Of a DNA stretch of 64,000 nucleotides, positions 44,212 through 53,710 are shown piece by piece. The notes beneath the pieces were generated by a model that did no database searches, was not told the DNA's origin, and saw nothing but the letters and a program-made list of their open reading frames with translations. Source of the stretch: an uncultured Planctomycetota bacterium (GTDB lineage: Bacteria; Planctomycetota; Phycisphaerae; UBA1845; UTPLA1); contig CAADGE010000046.1 of the NCBI GenBank assembly GCA_900696465.1, forward strand, positions 265,858-329,857. Direction: 5' to 3'. The position numbers and the translations under genes are program-made. How positions within the stretch are numbered: the stretch's first letter is position 1; each line of letters opens with the position of its first letter.

Positions 44212-45687
44212 ATGCGACCGCAGAAGCTGTCACTGGGCCATTGCCTCTGCATCGGCATGATCGGGAGTCTCCTGCTCGTGGCGATCGTTGCCATCGTCGT
44301 GCACGACCGGCACCGCAATTGCCTGCGCCGCGTGGAGCAGGCGAAACAGGTTCGACTCATCACGGAAGGTTTGATCGCCATGTGCAGCGGCGCGGATGAG
44401 GTTACCACCTCACAGCTGCGCCGCTTGGGACACCTGCTGGTCGGCAAGTCGGGCGTACTGGCGGTGCGGTTCTGGGATGGTTCGGGTGCGGTACTGGCGG
44501 ATTCCTCGGCATACGATCAACATCTGGAATATCTTGAATCGCCACCACCGCAAGGGCAAACGCAGCTTTCCGTTTCCGCCGTTCGAGAGATGAGAGAATG
44601 CACGTCTCTTCCGTTGCAGCGGGTGGATCTTGGACTTGGCATACATCAGGCCAGTCGAACGCCGGTACGGGCATCCCTGCTCTTTCAGGATCGCACGACG
44701 ATCAAGCCGATCGATCGGAAGTTCGCCGCAATCGTGCTGCTGGCAGCGGTGATCCCCTCAGTCCTGCTGACCTGGCGCGTGAATCGAAACGTGACTCGAC
44801 CGCTGACAACTCTCACAAGCACCGTCAGCAACGCGGAGTTCTTCTCGGCCGGCACCAAGCTGGCGCATCGATGTGATGCGTGGGGCGAACTGGCGCGGCG
44901 GATTCATCTGCTGCAGCACGAGGTGATGCTTTCGCGCGAGAAGGCCGATCACACCGAACGGCGCGTGACACGCCAAATGACGAGTCAGATCGGTCAGGTC
45001 ATCCACAATCTTCGCCGATTGCAGCGCGAATCACAGATCGATCCTCTGACCGGTGTGCAAAATCGTCGCATGCTGGAGGAGAAGCTGCCCGTCGTATTTG
45101 AGGAGCAGCGTAAAGCGCGGGAAGACCTGAGCATCGTGATGATCGATCTGGATCATTTCAAGACGCTCAATGACACGGCCGGTCATCAGGCCGGCGACGG
45201 GGTCCTGCGTGTTGCCGGCGACTTGTTGAAACAATGCGTCCGGTCAAGCGATCTGATCGTGCGATACGGCGGTGATGAGTTTGTGCTGATACTGCCGGGC
45301 GTTGATGTGAAGTCGGCGTTTATGCTCACGCAACGGATCTCACGCATGTTCGCCCAGCGAATCAAGATGATGAATTTCTCGCAGCCCCTGCCGACGATGA
45401 CCGCGGGAATCGCCAGTCTGAAGTACAATCGATCGAATCGTCCCGACGACCTTCTGGCCAGCGCGGACCATGCGCTCTACCGCGCGAAGCAAACCGGGCG
45501 TGGTCGGGCACTGGTCTGTCCCACAAATTATCACCATCCCGATGAGGCCACCGCACCGAAGGCACCAGGTGAGAGACCGCCGGCTGGAACCGCATCGCGC
45601 GAAAAGCTCTTGACTGGGCAAGGCGTCAAGTCGAGTCTCTCTCCCAGTCGCAAAAAAAGCACCGTCGGTCCCAAGAAAATCGGTTGA
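44212..45687 (+). CDS. Membrane-bound diguanylate cyclase (GGDEF)
   Basis: A 491-residue protein that should make cyclic di-GMP. Two membrane segments (MIGSLLLVAIVAIVV and FAAIVLLAAVIPSVLLTW) enclose a periplasmic sensor domain of about 150 residues; a HAMP-like linker (RNVTRPLTTLTSTVSNAEFF) and a coiled coil lead to the GGDEF domain. DPLTGVQNRRMLEEKL opens the domain, and RSSDLIVRYGGDEFVLILPG carries both an intact GGDEF signature and an RxxD inhibitory site five residues before it, so it should be active and product-inhibited. ATG 44212 has GGAGG upstream. No EAL domain is present. Confidence 0.92.
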   Translation: MRPQKLSLGHCLCIGMIGSLLLVAIVAIVVHDRHRNCLRRVEQAKQVRLITEGLIAMCSGADEVTTSQLRRLGHLLVGKSGVLAVRFWDGSGAVLADSSAYDQHLEYLESPPPQGQTQLSVSAVREMRECTSLPLQRVDLGLGIHQASRTPVRASLLFQDRTTIKPIDRKFAAIVLLAAVIPSVLLTWRVNRNVTRPLTTLTSTVSNAEFFSAGTKLAHRCDAWGELARRIHLLQHEVMLSREKADHTERRVTRQMTSQIGQVIHNLRRLQRESQIDPLTGVQNRRMLEEKLPVVFEEQRKAREDLSIVMIDLDHFKTLNDTAGHQAGDGVLRVAGDLLKQCVRSSDLIVRYGGDEFVLILPGVDVKSAFMLTQRISRMFAQRIKMMNFSQPLPTMTAGIASLKYNRSNRPDDLLASADHALYRAKQTGRGRALVCPTNYHHPDEATAPKAPGERPPAGTASREKLLTGQGVKSSLSPSRKKSTVGPKKIG

Positions 45688-45774
45688 CTTGGCGACGTCA
45701 CCCCGCTTGTAAAGAGATCTTCATCTGTCTGCAATTCACGTGATACAAGGCATCTTTCGGTGAAGACGATGGCG

Positions 45775-45803
45775 CTCGACTTCCCCTTGTTGTTGCGTAT
45801 AAT
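45775..45803 (+). promoter_or_regulatory. Candidate promoter with a perfect -10 box
   Basis: TATAAT (45798-45803) is preceded by TCGACT (45776-45781, 4 of 6) with a 16-bp spacer. It would give a leader of about 160 bases before the TTG start of the lipoprotein at 45973. Confidence 0.45.
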
Positions 45804-45972
45804 CCCTGCCGGTAACTTCCTCGCGAAACAGACCCGTTGTACGGCTGCTGACCGCGTTCTTCCATCGGGAAGTCGGAGGTAAGGTGTTACCCGGCAATGT
45901 CGGCGTCCGGCTCCTGACTCGGACATACTGTTGGTGTATGCCGCAGCATTCAACGAGTCGAAATAAATAACT

Positions 45973-46908
45973 TTGACACGGAATACAACTCGATTGACCT
46001 CCCCCTTGCGAACCATCTGCCTGCTGCATCTTACGGCCGTGTCCGCGTTCCTGTACTCGGGCTGTGGTCCGGCCGTACGCTTCATGGCAAACACCGGCGA
46101 CCAGAGCAAGGGAATTACTTATTACATCGGCGGCGCCGGCCCGATCGGCAACGTGGGGTCGCTGGACATTCCCAACGGCCTGCAGGATGCGGGCTACGAG
46201 GGAGCCATCGAGGTGTTCACCTGGCAGGGATTCACCCATGCCGGCGACCAGATCAACCTCTCCCGGAATCGCTCCAAGGCCGCGGAGTTGTCGACAAAGA
46301 TTCGCAACTACCGGCGAAGATATCCGAACAACGAGATTCACATCATCGCCCTTTCCGCGGGGACGGGAATCGCCACGTTCGCGCTGGAGTATCTGCCTCA
46401 GGACGTTCACATCGACCAGATGGTGTTCCTTGGTTGCAGCATGTCGAGTCGATACGATCTGACCCGGGCGCTACGGCGGGTTCAGGGGCGATTGTACGTG
46501 ATCTACTCCCCGCGTGATCCGATCCTCTCGAAAGTCGTTTGGTATACCGGCACGGTGGACCGTGCTTCGGCGGCGGAGGACGGGATCGCTGGCCTTCGGG
46601 GATTCCGCATGCCGCACTCGATGGGGCCGGATACGGAACGGCAGTACACGAAACTGTACAATGTCCCCTGGCGGATCGATTTCTCTGACGCCGGTTACGA
46701 TGGACTGCACACGGACTCCACCAAGCGGGACTTCATCCGCCGATACATCGGACCGCTGATCCTCGGGGAGGATGAAAACCTGATCGGTCCCGGCGGACAG
46801 TACGCGGATGTCCCCTTCGGAGCGGCGCAGCGTCCTTCGGGCTCGGGCGCAGCAACCAGCCGGCCAGCCGAGCAGGCAAGTGCAGTTGAGTCGCAGGTCA
46901 ACCGATGA
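45973..46908 (+). CDS. Lipoprotein with alpha/beta-hydrolase-like fold
   Basis: A 311-residue protein. The best start is TTG 45973, as no in-frame ATG precedes the signal sequence (ICLLHLTAVSAFLYSGCG, lipobox YSGC). The mature part has ITYYIGGAGPIGNVGSL, then IHIIALSAGTGIATFALEYL, where A-L-S-A-G resembles the nucleophile elbow of alpha/beta hydrolases, YSPRDPILSKVVWYTG with an Asp at the position of the family acid, and DGLHTDS with a possible catalytic His. An esterase or lipase-like role at the cell surface is plausible but not proven. Its stop overlaps the next ATG (ATGA), coupling it to the TetR gene. Confidence 0.68.
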   Translation: MTRNTTRLTSPLRTICLLHLTAVSAFLYSGCGPAVRFMANTGDQSKGITYYIGGAGPIGNVGSLDIPNGLQDAGYEGAIEVFTWQGFTHAGDQINLSRNRSKAAELSTKIRNYRRRYPNNEIHIIALSAGTGIATFALEYLPQDVHIDQMVFLGCSMSSRYDLTRALRRVQGRLYVIYSPRDPILSKVVWYTGTVDRASAAEDGIAGLRGFRMPHSMGPDTERQYTKLYNVPWRIDFSDAGYDGLHTDSTKRDFIRRYIGPLILGEDENLIGPGGQYADVPFGAAQRPSGSGAATSRPAEQASAVESQVNR

Positions 46909-47630
46909 GCCGGTCACCGCAAAAAGCAGTACGCTCTCCTGCCGAGCGCATCCGCGACCGCGCGACCCCACGGAGACGTGAAAGGGCCGACACGGCGAGT
47001 TCACCTGTCACATCACGCATGTCAGCGACCGCCCGGCGGCATCAACTGCTGGAGGCGTCAATCGCCTGTTTCGCCGAGTTCGGCTACCAGGGCACGACGA
47101 CGGCGCAACTGGCCCGCGCGGCACGCATCAGCGAACCGGTGCTTTACCAGCACTTCCCGAGCAAGCGCGATCTCTTTGTCGCGCTGGTGGATCAGGTCGG
47201 CCGGGAGGTACTGCGCGAATGGAGAAAAGCCATCGCCCCGCTGCGCTCACCGATGGATCAGCTCCGGGTGCTCCTGCGACTGAATCCGGCTACGACGGAC
47301 CCGCGGACGGGCCATCTCTATCGAGTCATCTTCGCGGCCCAGGCGGAATTGCACGACCCGGAGATTCTCGGGGCCATCCGCCGTCACTATCAGCAGTACG
47401 CGAAGTTTCTGACGAATCTTCTCAAGCGCGCCCAGCGTGCCGGGCAGGTGCGAAAGGACGTTTCGGCAGCCGGGCTGGCCTGGCAGCTCATTCACGCCGG
47501 CATCGGCTTTGCGCTGATCAAGCCGCTGGAGATCCCCGGTCACGCCTCACCGGCGACCGTCGAGCAAGCCATCGGATTGCTGATGGAACAACTCGCCGGC
47601 GACCGCGGCAATGCTGGCACGCCCGACTGA
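46905..47630 (+). CDS. TetR-family transcriptional regulator
   Basis: A 241-residue protein with a 40-residue Arg-rich N-terminal extension, then the TetR helix-turn-helix: RRHQLLEASIACFAEFGYQG, TTTAQLARAARISEPVLYQH, FPSKRDLFVALV. The C-terminal half is a TetR_C-like ligand-binding domain. ATG 46905 overlaps the stop of the hydrolase-like lipoprotein gene by 4 bases, so the regulator and the lipoprotein are produced together; it may regulate its own operon. A ligand cannot be predicted. Confidence 0.92.
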   Translation: MSRSPQKAVRSPAERIRDRATPRRRERADTASSPVTSRMSATARRHQLLEASIACFAEFGYQGTTTAQLARAARISEPVLYQHFPSKRDLFVALVDQVGREVLREWRKAIAPLRSPMDQLRVLLRLNPATTDPRTGHLYRVIFAAQAELHDPEILGAIRRHYQQYAKFLTNLLKRAQRAGQVRKDVSAAGLAWQLIHAGIGFALIKPLEIPGHASPATVEQAIGLLMEQLAGDRGNAGTPD

Positions 47631-47695
47631 GAATACATGACTTGCTACACGATAAGAACGCCCATTACGGAACAGTTGGCGTGCGTGCGGAGCAG

Positions 47696-47965
47696 TTAGT
47701 CGCCGGATTTGGCGGTTGATTCGACCTTCTTGCCGGCGTCGGCGCTGATGCCGCTGCTCGAGGAGTCGGGCTTGGATGACATCTGCTTGATGTCGTCGCC
47801 GGTGTCCTGCAGGCCCTTCTTGAACTCAACGATACCCTTGCCGAGGGAACGGCCGACTTCGGGGAGTCGTTTGCCGAAGATAAGCAGCGCAATAACGCCG
47901 ATGATGACCAGCTCGGGCCAGCCGAGATTCTGCAGGAAGGCGAGGATGTGAGGCGTCGGCGTCAT
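47696..47965 (-). CDS. tatA: Sec-independent translocase protein TatA
   Basis: TatA forms the pore-like component of the twin-arginine export system. The 89-residue product has one N-terminal membrane helix (LGWPELVIIGVIALLIFG), the FGKRLPEVGRSLGKGIVEFK amphipathic helix, and a polar Ser/Lys-rich tail, the standard TatA/E layout. Gly and Phe of the FGxxxLP motif are present. tatB and tatC are not in this window. It converges with the TetR gene and is divergent from the CapK-like gene. Confidence 0.94.
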   Translation of the reverse strand: MTPTPHILAFLQNLGWPELVIIGVIALLIFGKRLPEVGRSLGKGIVEFKKGLQDTGDDIKQMSSKPDSSSSGISADAGKKVESTAKSGD

Positions 47966-48146
47966 GATGCGTCTCCTTGAGCCCGTGGCTCTTGCAGGCC
48001 GCCAATTCCACTCCTGATTGTATCTCCTATCGGAAAGGGCTGCCAGACGGTCCAGCGCGGAATCGAACAGGCCGATAGATAAGGGACGAGCGCGGGCCGA
48101 CCGGCTGTTTCGGCGTGCCCGGGCACGTGAATTACCGAGTCCTGCC

Positions 48147-49481
48147 GTGAATCCGTCGTTCGTGAAACATCTGATCTGGCCGGTGCATGAACTGCTGCTC
48201 CGGCGTCCGACGCGGCGTTACCTGCAGCAACTGGAGGCCTCGCAGTGGTGGTCGCGTCAGCGGCTGCACGATCTTCAGGAGCAAAAACTCCGGCGTCTCC
48301 TGCAACATGCACGGATGCACTGCCCGTTTTATGCGCGGCGACTGCACGATGCGGGCATTGAGCCGCTCCGATTTCGGCTGGACGATCTGGCCCGCATCCC
48401 GACCTTGACAAAAGACGAGATAGCCGTGAACGGACCGGACCTGCGCAGTGCGCGCGCGGGGCGACTCGTCGCCACGTGCACCGGCGGTTCGACCGGAGCG
48501 CCGCTGCAATTCTGGATCTGTCGTCGTCGGCAGGCCTCTGACCAGGCGGCGAGGGCCCGCACGCGAAGATGGTTCGGTATCGATGTCGGTCAGCGCGAGC
48601 TGTATCTCTGGGGTTCGCCGCTGGAGAATAAGGCGCAGGACCGTGTCCGTGCGATCCGTGATCGGCTGACGAATCAACATCTGCTCGATGCCTTCAACAT
48701 GACGCCGGCACGAATGCTCGAATATCTATCCGTGATCCGCCGCTTTGATCCGGTTCATCTGTTCGCCTATCCGAGCAGTCTGGCGCGACTGATTCGATTT
48801 GCCGCGGAGTCGGGACGGCGCTTCGAGGCGCCCTCACTCAAAGCGGTTTTCGTGACCGGCGAGGTCTTCGACCGTGAGGACCGGGCGGTGATCGAGGAGT
48901 TCGTATCGGTTCCCGTAGCCGACGGCTACGGCTCGCGCGAAGGCGGCTTTGTAGCACATCAATGCCCCGTGGGGAGCTACCACGTCACGATGGAGAGTCA
49001 CGTGGTGGAACTCCTGGATGCCGAGGGGCGAACCGTTCGTGCGGGCGAGACCGGGGAAATCACCTTGACGCATCTTGACGCGCTGGGCATGCCGTTTCTT
49101 CGGTATCGCACGGGTGATATGGCGCGGTTTACGGATGCGCACTGTCCCTGCGGCCGCGGGCTGATGCTGCTGCAAGGCATCGAGGGACGGCGTACGGACA
49201 TGCTGCGAACTACGGCCGGCGGATTGGCGCACGGGCTTTCGGTGGTGTACGTGTTGCGGGAATCGGCTGCGGTGCGGGAGTTTCGCGTCGTGCAGTCCGC
49301 CAACTGTGATCTGGATGTCGCAATCGTGCCGCGCGGGTCTCTGAGTGAAACCCAGATCGAACATATGGCCCGACAAATGCGCCGCCGCATCGGCGAAAGA
49401 GCGGACGTTCGAATTCGGCTTGTGGATCACATCCCGCCGGACCCGTCGGGAAAGCATCGTCACGTCGTATCGTTGTCGTAG
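48147..49481 (+). CDS. CapK/PaaK-like adenylate-forming enzyme
   Basis: A 444-residue protein of the phenylacetate-CoA ligase/CapK family. KLRRLLQHARMHCPFYARRL, the ATP-binding loop TCTGGSTGAPLQFWI, VADGYGSREGGFVAHQC and MPFLRYRTGDMARF are the family's characteristic stretches, with C-P-C-G-R-G near residue 347. CapK-type proteins are found in capsule and exopolysaccharide loci where the reaction is not settled. GTG 48147 was chosen since it starts a conserved N-terminus; a TTG at 48018 would add 43 Arg-rich residues. Its 3' end overlaps the convergent VanZ-like gene by 22 bases. Confidence 0.8.
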   Translation: MNPSFVKHLIWPVHELLLRRPTRRYLQQLEASQWWSRQRLHDLQEQKLRRLLQHARMHCPFYARRLHDAGIEPLRFRLDDLARIPTLTKDEIAVNGPDLRSARAGRLVATCTGGSTGAPLQFWICRRRQASDQAARARTRRWFGIDVGQRELYLWGSPLENKAQDRVRAIRDRLTNQHLLDAFNMTPARMLEYLSVIRRFDPVHLFAYPSSLARLIRFAAESGRRFEAPSLKAVFVTGEVFDREDRAVIEEFVSVPVADGYGSREGGFVAHQCPVGSYHVTMESHVVELLDAEGRTVRAGETGEITLTHLDALGMPFLRYRTGDMARFTDAHCPCGRGLMLLQGIEGRRTDMLRTTAGGLAHGLSVVYVLRESAAVREFRVVQSANCDLDVAIVPRGSLSETQIEHMARQMRRRIGERADVRIRLVDHIPPDPSGKHRHVVSLS

Positions 49482-51076
49482 CCGGTCCGTGTTATACGGG
49501 GGGCGACTTTCTGCTTTGAATTCGGTGCAGCGGCATCCGCCGGCGATGGAAGGGGCTGATAGGTGGCGCCCTCGATGAGCTGTCGCGTGAGCAGATCGTC
49601 CGCCACGACCACTCCCAGTGTTCTGCGCATGTCGCAGACCCAGCGCAGGGCAACGGCACCAGCCAATGAAGACATCGCAGCGAGCAGCAGCGTGGTCACG
49701 TCCGCATGGCGGCTGGGCATGAAGAGATGTGCGAATTCAAAGAATGAGGCGGCACCGGTAGAAAGCGCCATGGTGGCAAGCAATTGCCTGAGCCAGGATT
49801 TTTTAGAGCCAAGTCGCAGCAGCCATGCAATGGCGGCACCCACGGCAGCGTAGCGCAGCGCGTCGCCAGAAAGATCGTAAAAGGCCACATTCGGCTTGCT
49901 GTTGAAATGGGCCTTGAAGGGCATGAGACAGATTCGATCTGCGCTGAAGCTTTCCAGAGCGGAAAAATCGAACGGCAGCAACTCGTAAAGTGCGACAAGA
50001 CCGAGGCAGGCCAGCGCGACGCCGCCCGAAACGGTGAAGGCGGAATGTTGGTTCGGCAAGGAATGTGCGCGGCACACAACGGCAAGCAGCCCACCGATCG
50101 CCCAGCCGATGAGGGCGCAGTAGAGATGCGAGGCGTCAAATCCGTGAGAGATCAGAAACGCTCGAATGAGTGTGATGATCGCCGCCACGCTGCCGGTGAC
50201 GCAACCGGCATAGAGTAAGTCCGCCCAACGCCGCGAGCCGGACCGGTCGAGTCCGACGACTACGAGCGCGGCCATGGCCGCGTAGATCAGGATGTCGACG
50301 AGGCGATCGACCGCGTACTCCCATTTCAAGCGGGCGAGGTGTCCTGTGTCGTCTACCCGGCCATGGGCAACGTCGATACTGAACTTCTGATTCAGGGCTC
50401 GCCAGGCGGCGAGCGGATGAAAATCAGCGGTTTCATGCAACTGTGCGCCGGTACGGACGACATCGACGGTTACGTCGTAGGGTCGAAGATTCACGACTAG
50501 CACCAGGCATACGAATGCCTTGCAGACGGCCAGCCACCAGCGATGCCGGGCGTCGTTTCTCGCCTCTCGAGCGGCCGCGCGGAACCAGGATTCACAGATC
50601 AGGTAGCTGATCGCTCCGAGTACAGCGCCAAGGCCGTTGGCGCAGACATCGATCCAGGAGCTGACGCGCGACTGGATGAAGAGTTGCCCGTATTCGACCG
50701 CCACGCTCAGAATTGTCGAGAATGTGACCGCTGCGAGGATGGCGAGGAATCGACCGATTTCTCTCCTCCGGAGGGCGGAGCAGAAGAGGGCGGACAGCAG
50801 CGCATAGAGAGCGAGGTTGGAGAAGATGTCCCTCATGCTGAGCGGGGCGATTTTCAGGCCGGCGAAGTACCCGGGCCCAGTCGGCAAGTGATCGACCCGG
50901 ACCAGATCGAAAGGGACGAAGCACATGTACACCAAAACCAACATGAACAGGCCGAGGAGCACGTCCGGGAGACGACGATGGATCGTGTTGACGATCGGTT
51001 CTTCGGAGACGTGGAGGAGGGGTGCATCCAAGCCGGGCGTACGGGCCGGTGAAGAGGTCCGCGTTGGGTGGGTCAT
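49460..51076 (-). CDS. Large VanZ-like membrane protein (two VanZ-type halves)
   Basis: A 538-residue protein with about 12 hydrophobic segments. The first half has FVPFDLVRVDHLP, SNLALYALLSALFCSALRRR and VEYGQLFIQSRVSSWIDVCA with NGLGAVLG, the VanZ pattern (E-x-x-Q-x-F...D-x-x-N-x-x-G). The second half repeats a weaker version: LLPFDFSALESFSADRICLM, FFEFAHLFMPSRHADVTTLL. VanZ-like proteins occur with glycan, teicoplanin-resistance and exosortase loci, and their reaction is unknown. ATG 51076 was preferred over ATG 51190 because the latter adds non-conserved sequence. It overlaps the convergent CapK-like gene by 22 bases. Confidence 0.8.
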   Translation of the reverse strand: MTHPTRTSSPARTPGLDAPLLHVSEEPIVNTIHRRLPDVLLGLFMLVLVYMCFVPFDLVRVDHLPTGPGYFAGLKIAPLSMRDIFSNLALYALLSALFCSALRRREIGRFLAILAAVTFSTILSVAVEYGQLFIQSRVSSWIDVCANGLGAVLGAISYLICESWFRAAAREARNDARHRWWLAVCKAFVCLVLVVNLRPYDVTVDVVRTGAQLHETADFHPLAAWRALNQKFSIDVAHGRVDDTGHLARLKWEYAVDRLVDILIYAAMAALVVVGLDRSGSRRWADLLYAGCVTGSVAAIITLIRAFLISHGFDASHLYCALIGWAIGGLLAVVCRAHSLPNQHSAFTVSGGVALACLGLVALYELLPFDFSALESFSADRICLMPFKAHFNSKPNVAFYDLSGDALRYAAVGAAIAWLLRLGSKKSWLRQLLATMALSTGAASFFEFAHLFMPSRHADVTTLLLAAMSSLAGAVALRWVCDMRRTLGVVVADDLLTRQLIEGATYQPLPSPADAAAPNSKQKVAPRITRTGYDNDTT

Positions 51077-51116
51077 GTTTCGCACCGCTCGGAAATGCTC
51101 GCGTGTGCTGCGCGGT

Positions 51117-51923
51117 TTATTCCTGCTGCTTACGCAGCATCTCTTCGATGCGACGCAGGGGATCGCGGTCGCGTGGCATGAGGGCATCATCGCCGCGCCA
51201 GGGACTCGGCTGGGTCGTGGTCACGGCCTCATCGCGCTTGACCATGTCCCAGATTGTGTTGCGAACCATCGCGCGGAGTTCCTGTTCGGCGCTCATTTCC
51301 GCGATCAGCTCGGCACGACGTCGTACTTCGGGCTTATCTTCACGATCGCCCAGGGCAGCTTCCAAGTCGATCGGTGAGAGGAAGGCCGCAAGAGGCCGCT
51401 GTTCGTTGGAATCCCACAGGACACCGAGGAGCCCGATCTGGCCGCGGGCGTCCTCTCCCTTGCCGAAGACCAGGCAAAGATTGCAATTGATCTTTGCGGC
51501 TTCCCGCAGGAAATCACCGTAGCCCGAGCCGCGGGGGTCAATCCCCAGATCGCGTAGCAGCGTAACTTCGCGCACGGGCGGCAAGGTATCCATGACCTGA
51601 TTCCAGTAGGCGGCCCGATCGACAGACATCTCACCGGGGCGAAGCAGGCGTCGTCCCGAGGTCTCATCGAGGGTGGTGACCACCTTTGCGACGGCAAGTC
51701 CAGCCGGAAAGCGGCCGGTCGTGCGCGTGGTATCGAGGGGATGTTCGCCGGGACGATCGACGCTACCAGTCGGCACGCCGAGGTCCGAAGACGAGAGTGC
51801 AATGACATCGAGGTCTTCGGAGATGCTCGGACGCTCGCTGCGCTGACATCCCACGGGCAGGAGCATCGCTGCCAGGATCACGATCCGTCGCCAGAGGTGT
51901 CGAGTTGAAGTCAGTGCGTGCAT
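51117..51923 (-). CDS. Lipoprotein of unknown function
   Basis: A 268-residue protein from ATG 51923 with a lipoprotein signal (RIVILAAMLLPVGCQRSERP, lipobox LPVGC). The mature part contains VREVTLLRDLGIDPRGSGYG, AKINCNLCLVFGKGEDARGQ and ELRAMVRNTIWDMVKRDEAV, and ends in a coiled-coil-like segment. The stretch INCNLCLVFG followed by GLLGVLWDSNEQ could be a nucleotide- or metal-binding fold but I do not recognise a family. It lies 40 bases upstream of the VanZ-like gene on the same strand, so both may form an operon in the polysaccharide region. Confidence 0.6.
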   Translation of the reverse strand: MHALTSTRHLWRRIVILAAMLLPVGCQRSERPSISEDLDVIALSSSDLGVPTGSVDRPGEHPLDTTRTTGRFPAGLAVAKVVTTLDETSGRRLLRPGEMSVDRAAYWNQVMDTLPPVREVTLLRDLGIDPRGSGYGDFLREAAKINCNLCLVFGKGEDARGQIGLLGVLWDSNEQRPLAAFLSPIDLEAALGDREDKPEVRRRAELIAEMSAEQELRAMVRNTIWDMVKRDEAVTTTQPSPWRGDDALMPRDRDPLRRIEEMLRKQQE

Positions 51924-52174
51924 CAACGGGTGATCTCTCGAACGGCACCGTGCGAATCGTCGCACAGAATGCTTATCGGAGGTCGCGGGGCGCTTCTTGC
52001 GTACGGTCCATCGAGTTCGTTGTGCACCGGCGGAAGAATGTTCGGCACGCGCAAAGAATGCCGATTCGCACCGATTGAAGGTCGCCGGAAACGTGCGGAG
52101 CGAAGCTCAGGCCGGGTTGTTACGCGTCCGATACCCACTAGGGGCTTTCCCCGGTATTTGATCGGAGTTTTATC

Positions 52175-53662
52175 GTGAGTGCACATGCGACGCTTGCACT
52201 TGGACTGACCGGACCGCCGCCGGAAGGTGTGGCCGAGCTGCCGTTGCGATCCGCCGAAGCGATCGACACGAGGCGCCGCCTGTCAGTGGGCGGGTTTCTG
52301 CTGACGCTTCCGCGCATGGTGTGGATGCTGCTCGACGCGTTTCTTGTCTGCTCGGGAACCGTACTGGGGCATGAGCTTCTTGTCTGGTGGGTGGATACGG
52401 TTGGATATACGGGTGAATACCACTTGTGGCTGTCGAATACCGTGCTGGCGTCGTCGGTCATCGTGGCTGGCGCCGCGGTGGGCCTCTATGAACCGTGCAC
52501 GCTCTGGGCGCGATCCCGGATTCTCGTGCGTTGTCTGCTGGCGATCACCATCGCGATGCTCGCAACCTGGCTGTTTCTGCATCTGTTCATGTACTCGGGC
52601 TTAAGCCGACGCGCGGCGGCCTGCGGGACGGTCTTTTACCTGCTGACGGCCCCTGTTGTCCGGCTGATCTGCCATCGCGCGGTTCAGGAAGTTCGCCGCG
52701 GACTGCTGGTCATGGGTCAGGGCCCGCTCACGGGGATGATCATCCGGTCGGTTCGGCGCGGCCGCATGCCGGGCTTTCGACTGATCGGCGTGGTTTCATG
52801 TCAGTCCACAGAGACACAAGGATCGCTTTCGAGTGACATCCCGATCGTCGGGGCACTGAGTGATGTTGAGAAGCTCTGCCGGCAACACGAAGTGGAAGAG
52901 ATCGTGGTTGCGGACTCGGCCTTGAGAAACCCGCGTACCCAAAAGGCGGCCCTTTCCTGCCTGCGGCTGGGTTGTCGGGTGACGGACGAGACGACGTTCT
53001 ACGAAACGATGTTCGGCGAGGTGCCGGTCTCACATATTTCGCCCCACTGGTTTCTGGCCGCGAACCTGAAAGGCCATCGACCGGAGCACGCTGTTCTCAA
53101 GCGGTTGTTCGATGTGGTGTTAGCCACCACGGCGCTGGTGGCAACGGCCCCGCTCTTTCTGCTGATCGCCATCGCGATCCGCCTCGAGAGCCGAGGCGGC
53201 GCGTTTTACTCGCAACGGCGTGTCGGCCAGGGCGGGAAAGTGTTCGTCCTCCATAAGTTCCGCACCATGCATCGACACGCCGAGTCCAACGGCTTGGTCT
53301 GGGCCACGGACAATGATCCGCGCGTCACGCGGGTCGGGCGGGTGCTGCGGCGACTGCGACTCGACGAACTTCCGCAACTTTGGAATATCGTTCGCGGAGA
53401 AATGTCACTGGTGGGCCCGCGACCGGAACGACCGGAATTCGTCGGGCCGCTGGCGCGGCTGATCCCCTACTACGAAGAGCGGCACCTGACCAAGCCGGGG
53501 CTGACCGGATGGGCTCAGATTAACTATCGCTATGGTGCGTCGGTCGCCGATGCGCGGCAGAAGCTCCAACTTGATCTGTACTACATCAAGCACACTTCGC
53601 TCGAACTTGATCTTGTCATCCTGCTTCGGACGCTGGGCACGTTCTTCCGTGGCGCTCGCTGA
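52175..53662 (+). CDS. Undecaprenyl-phosphate sugar phosphotransferase (WbaP/WcaJ type)
   Basis: A 495-residue priming glycosyltransferase that would start assembly of a polysaccharide by moving a sugar-1-phosphate to undecaprenyl phosphate. The N-terminal half has four membrane segments and a CoA-binding-like domain (GLLVMGQGPLTGMIIRSVRR). The C-terminal half is the bacterial sugar transferase domain: AVLKRLFDVVLATTALVATA, RRVGQGGKVFVLHKFRTM, RLDELPQLWNIVRGEMSLVG, PRPERPEFV, then KPGLTGWAQINYRYG and DLYYIKHTSLELDLVILLRT. All signature blocks are present. GTG 52175 has GGAG 8 bases upstream. Confidence 0.92.
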   Translation: MSAHATLALGLTGPPPEGVAELPLRSAEAIDTRRRLSVGGFLLTLPRMVWMLLDAFLVCSGTVLGHELLVWWVDTVGYTGEYHLWLSNTVLASSVIVAGAAVGLYEPCTLWARSRILVRCLLAITIAMLATWLFLHLFMYSGLSRRAAACGTVFYLLTAPVVRLICHRAVQEVRRGLLVMGQGPLTGMIIRSVRRGRMPGFRLIGVVSCQSTETQGSLSSDIPIVGALSDVEKLCRQHEVEEIVVADSALRNPRTQKAALSCLRLGCRVTDETTFYETMFGEVPVSHISPHWFLAANLKGHRPEHAVLKRLFDVVLATTALVATAPLFLLIAIAIRLESRGGAFYSQRRVGQGGKVFVLHKFRTMHRHAESNGLVWATDNDPRVTRVGRVLRRLRLDELPQLWNIVRGEMSLVGPRPERPEFVGPLARLIPYYEERHLTKPGLTGWAQINYRYGASVADARQKLQLDLYYIKHTSLELDLVILLRTLGTFFRGAR

Positions 53663-53710
53663 TACGGCACCGCACCATTTTAATAACAACGCGCCTGTAC
53701 AACCGGCACC

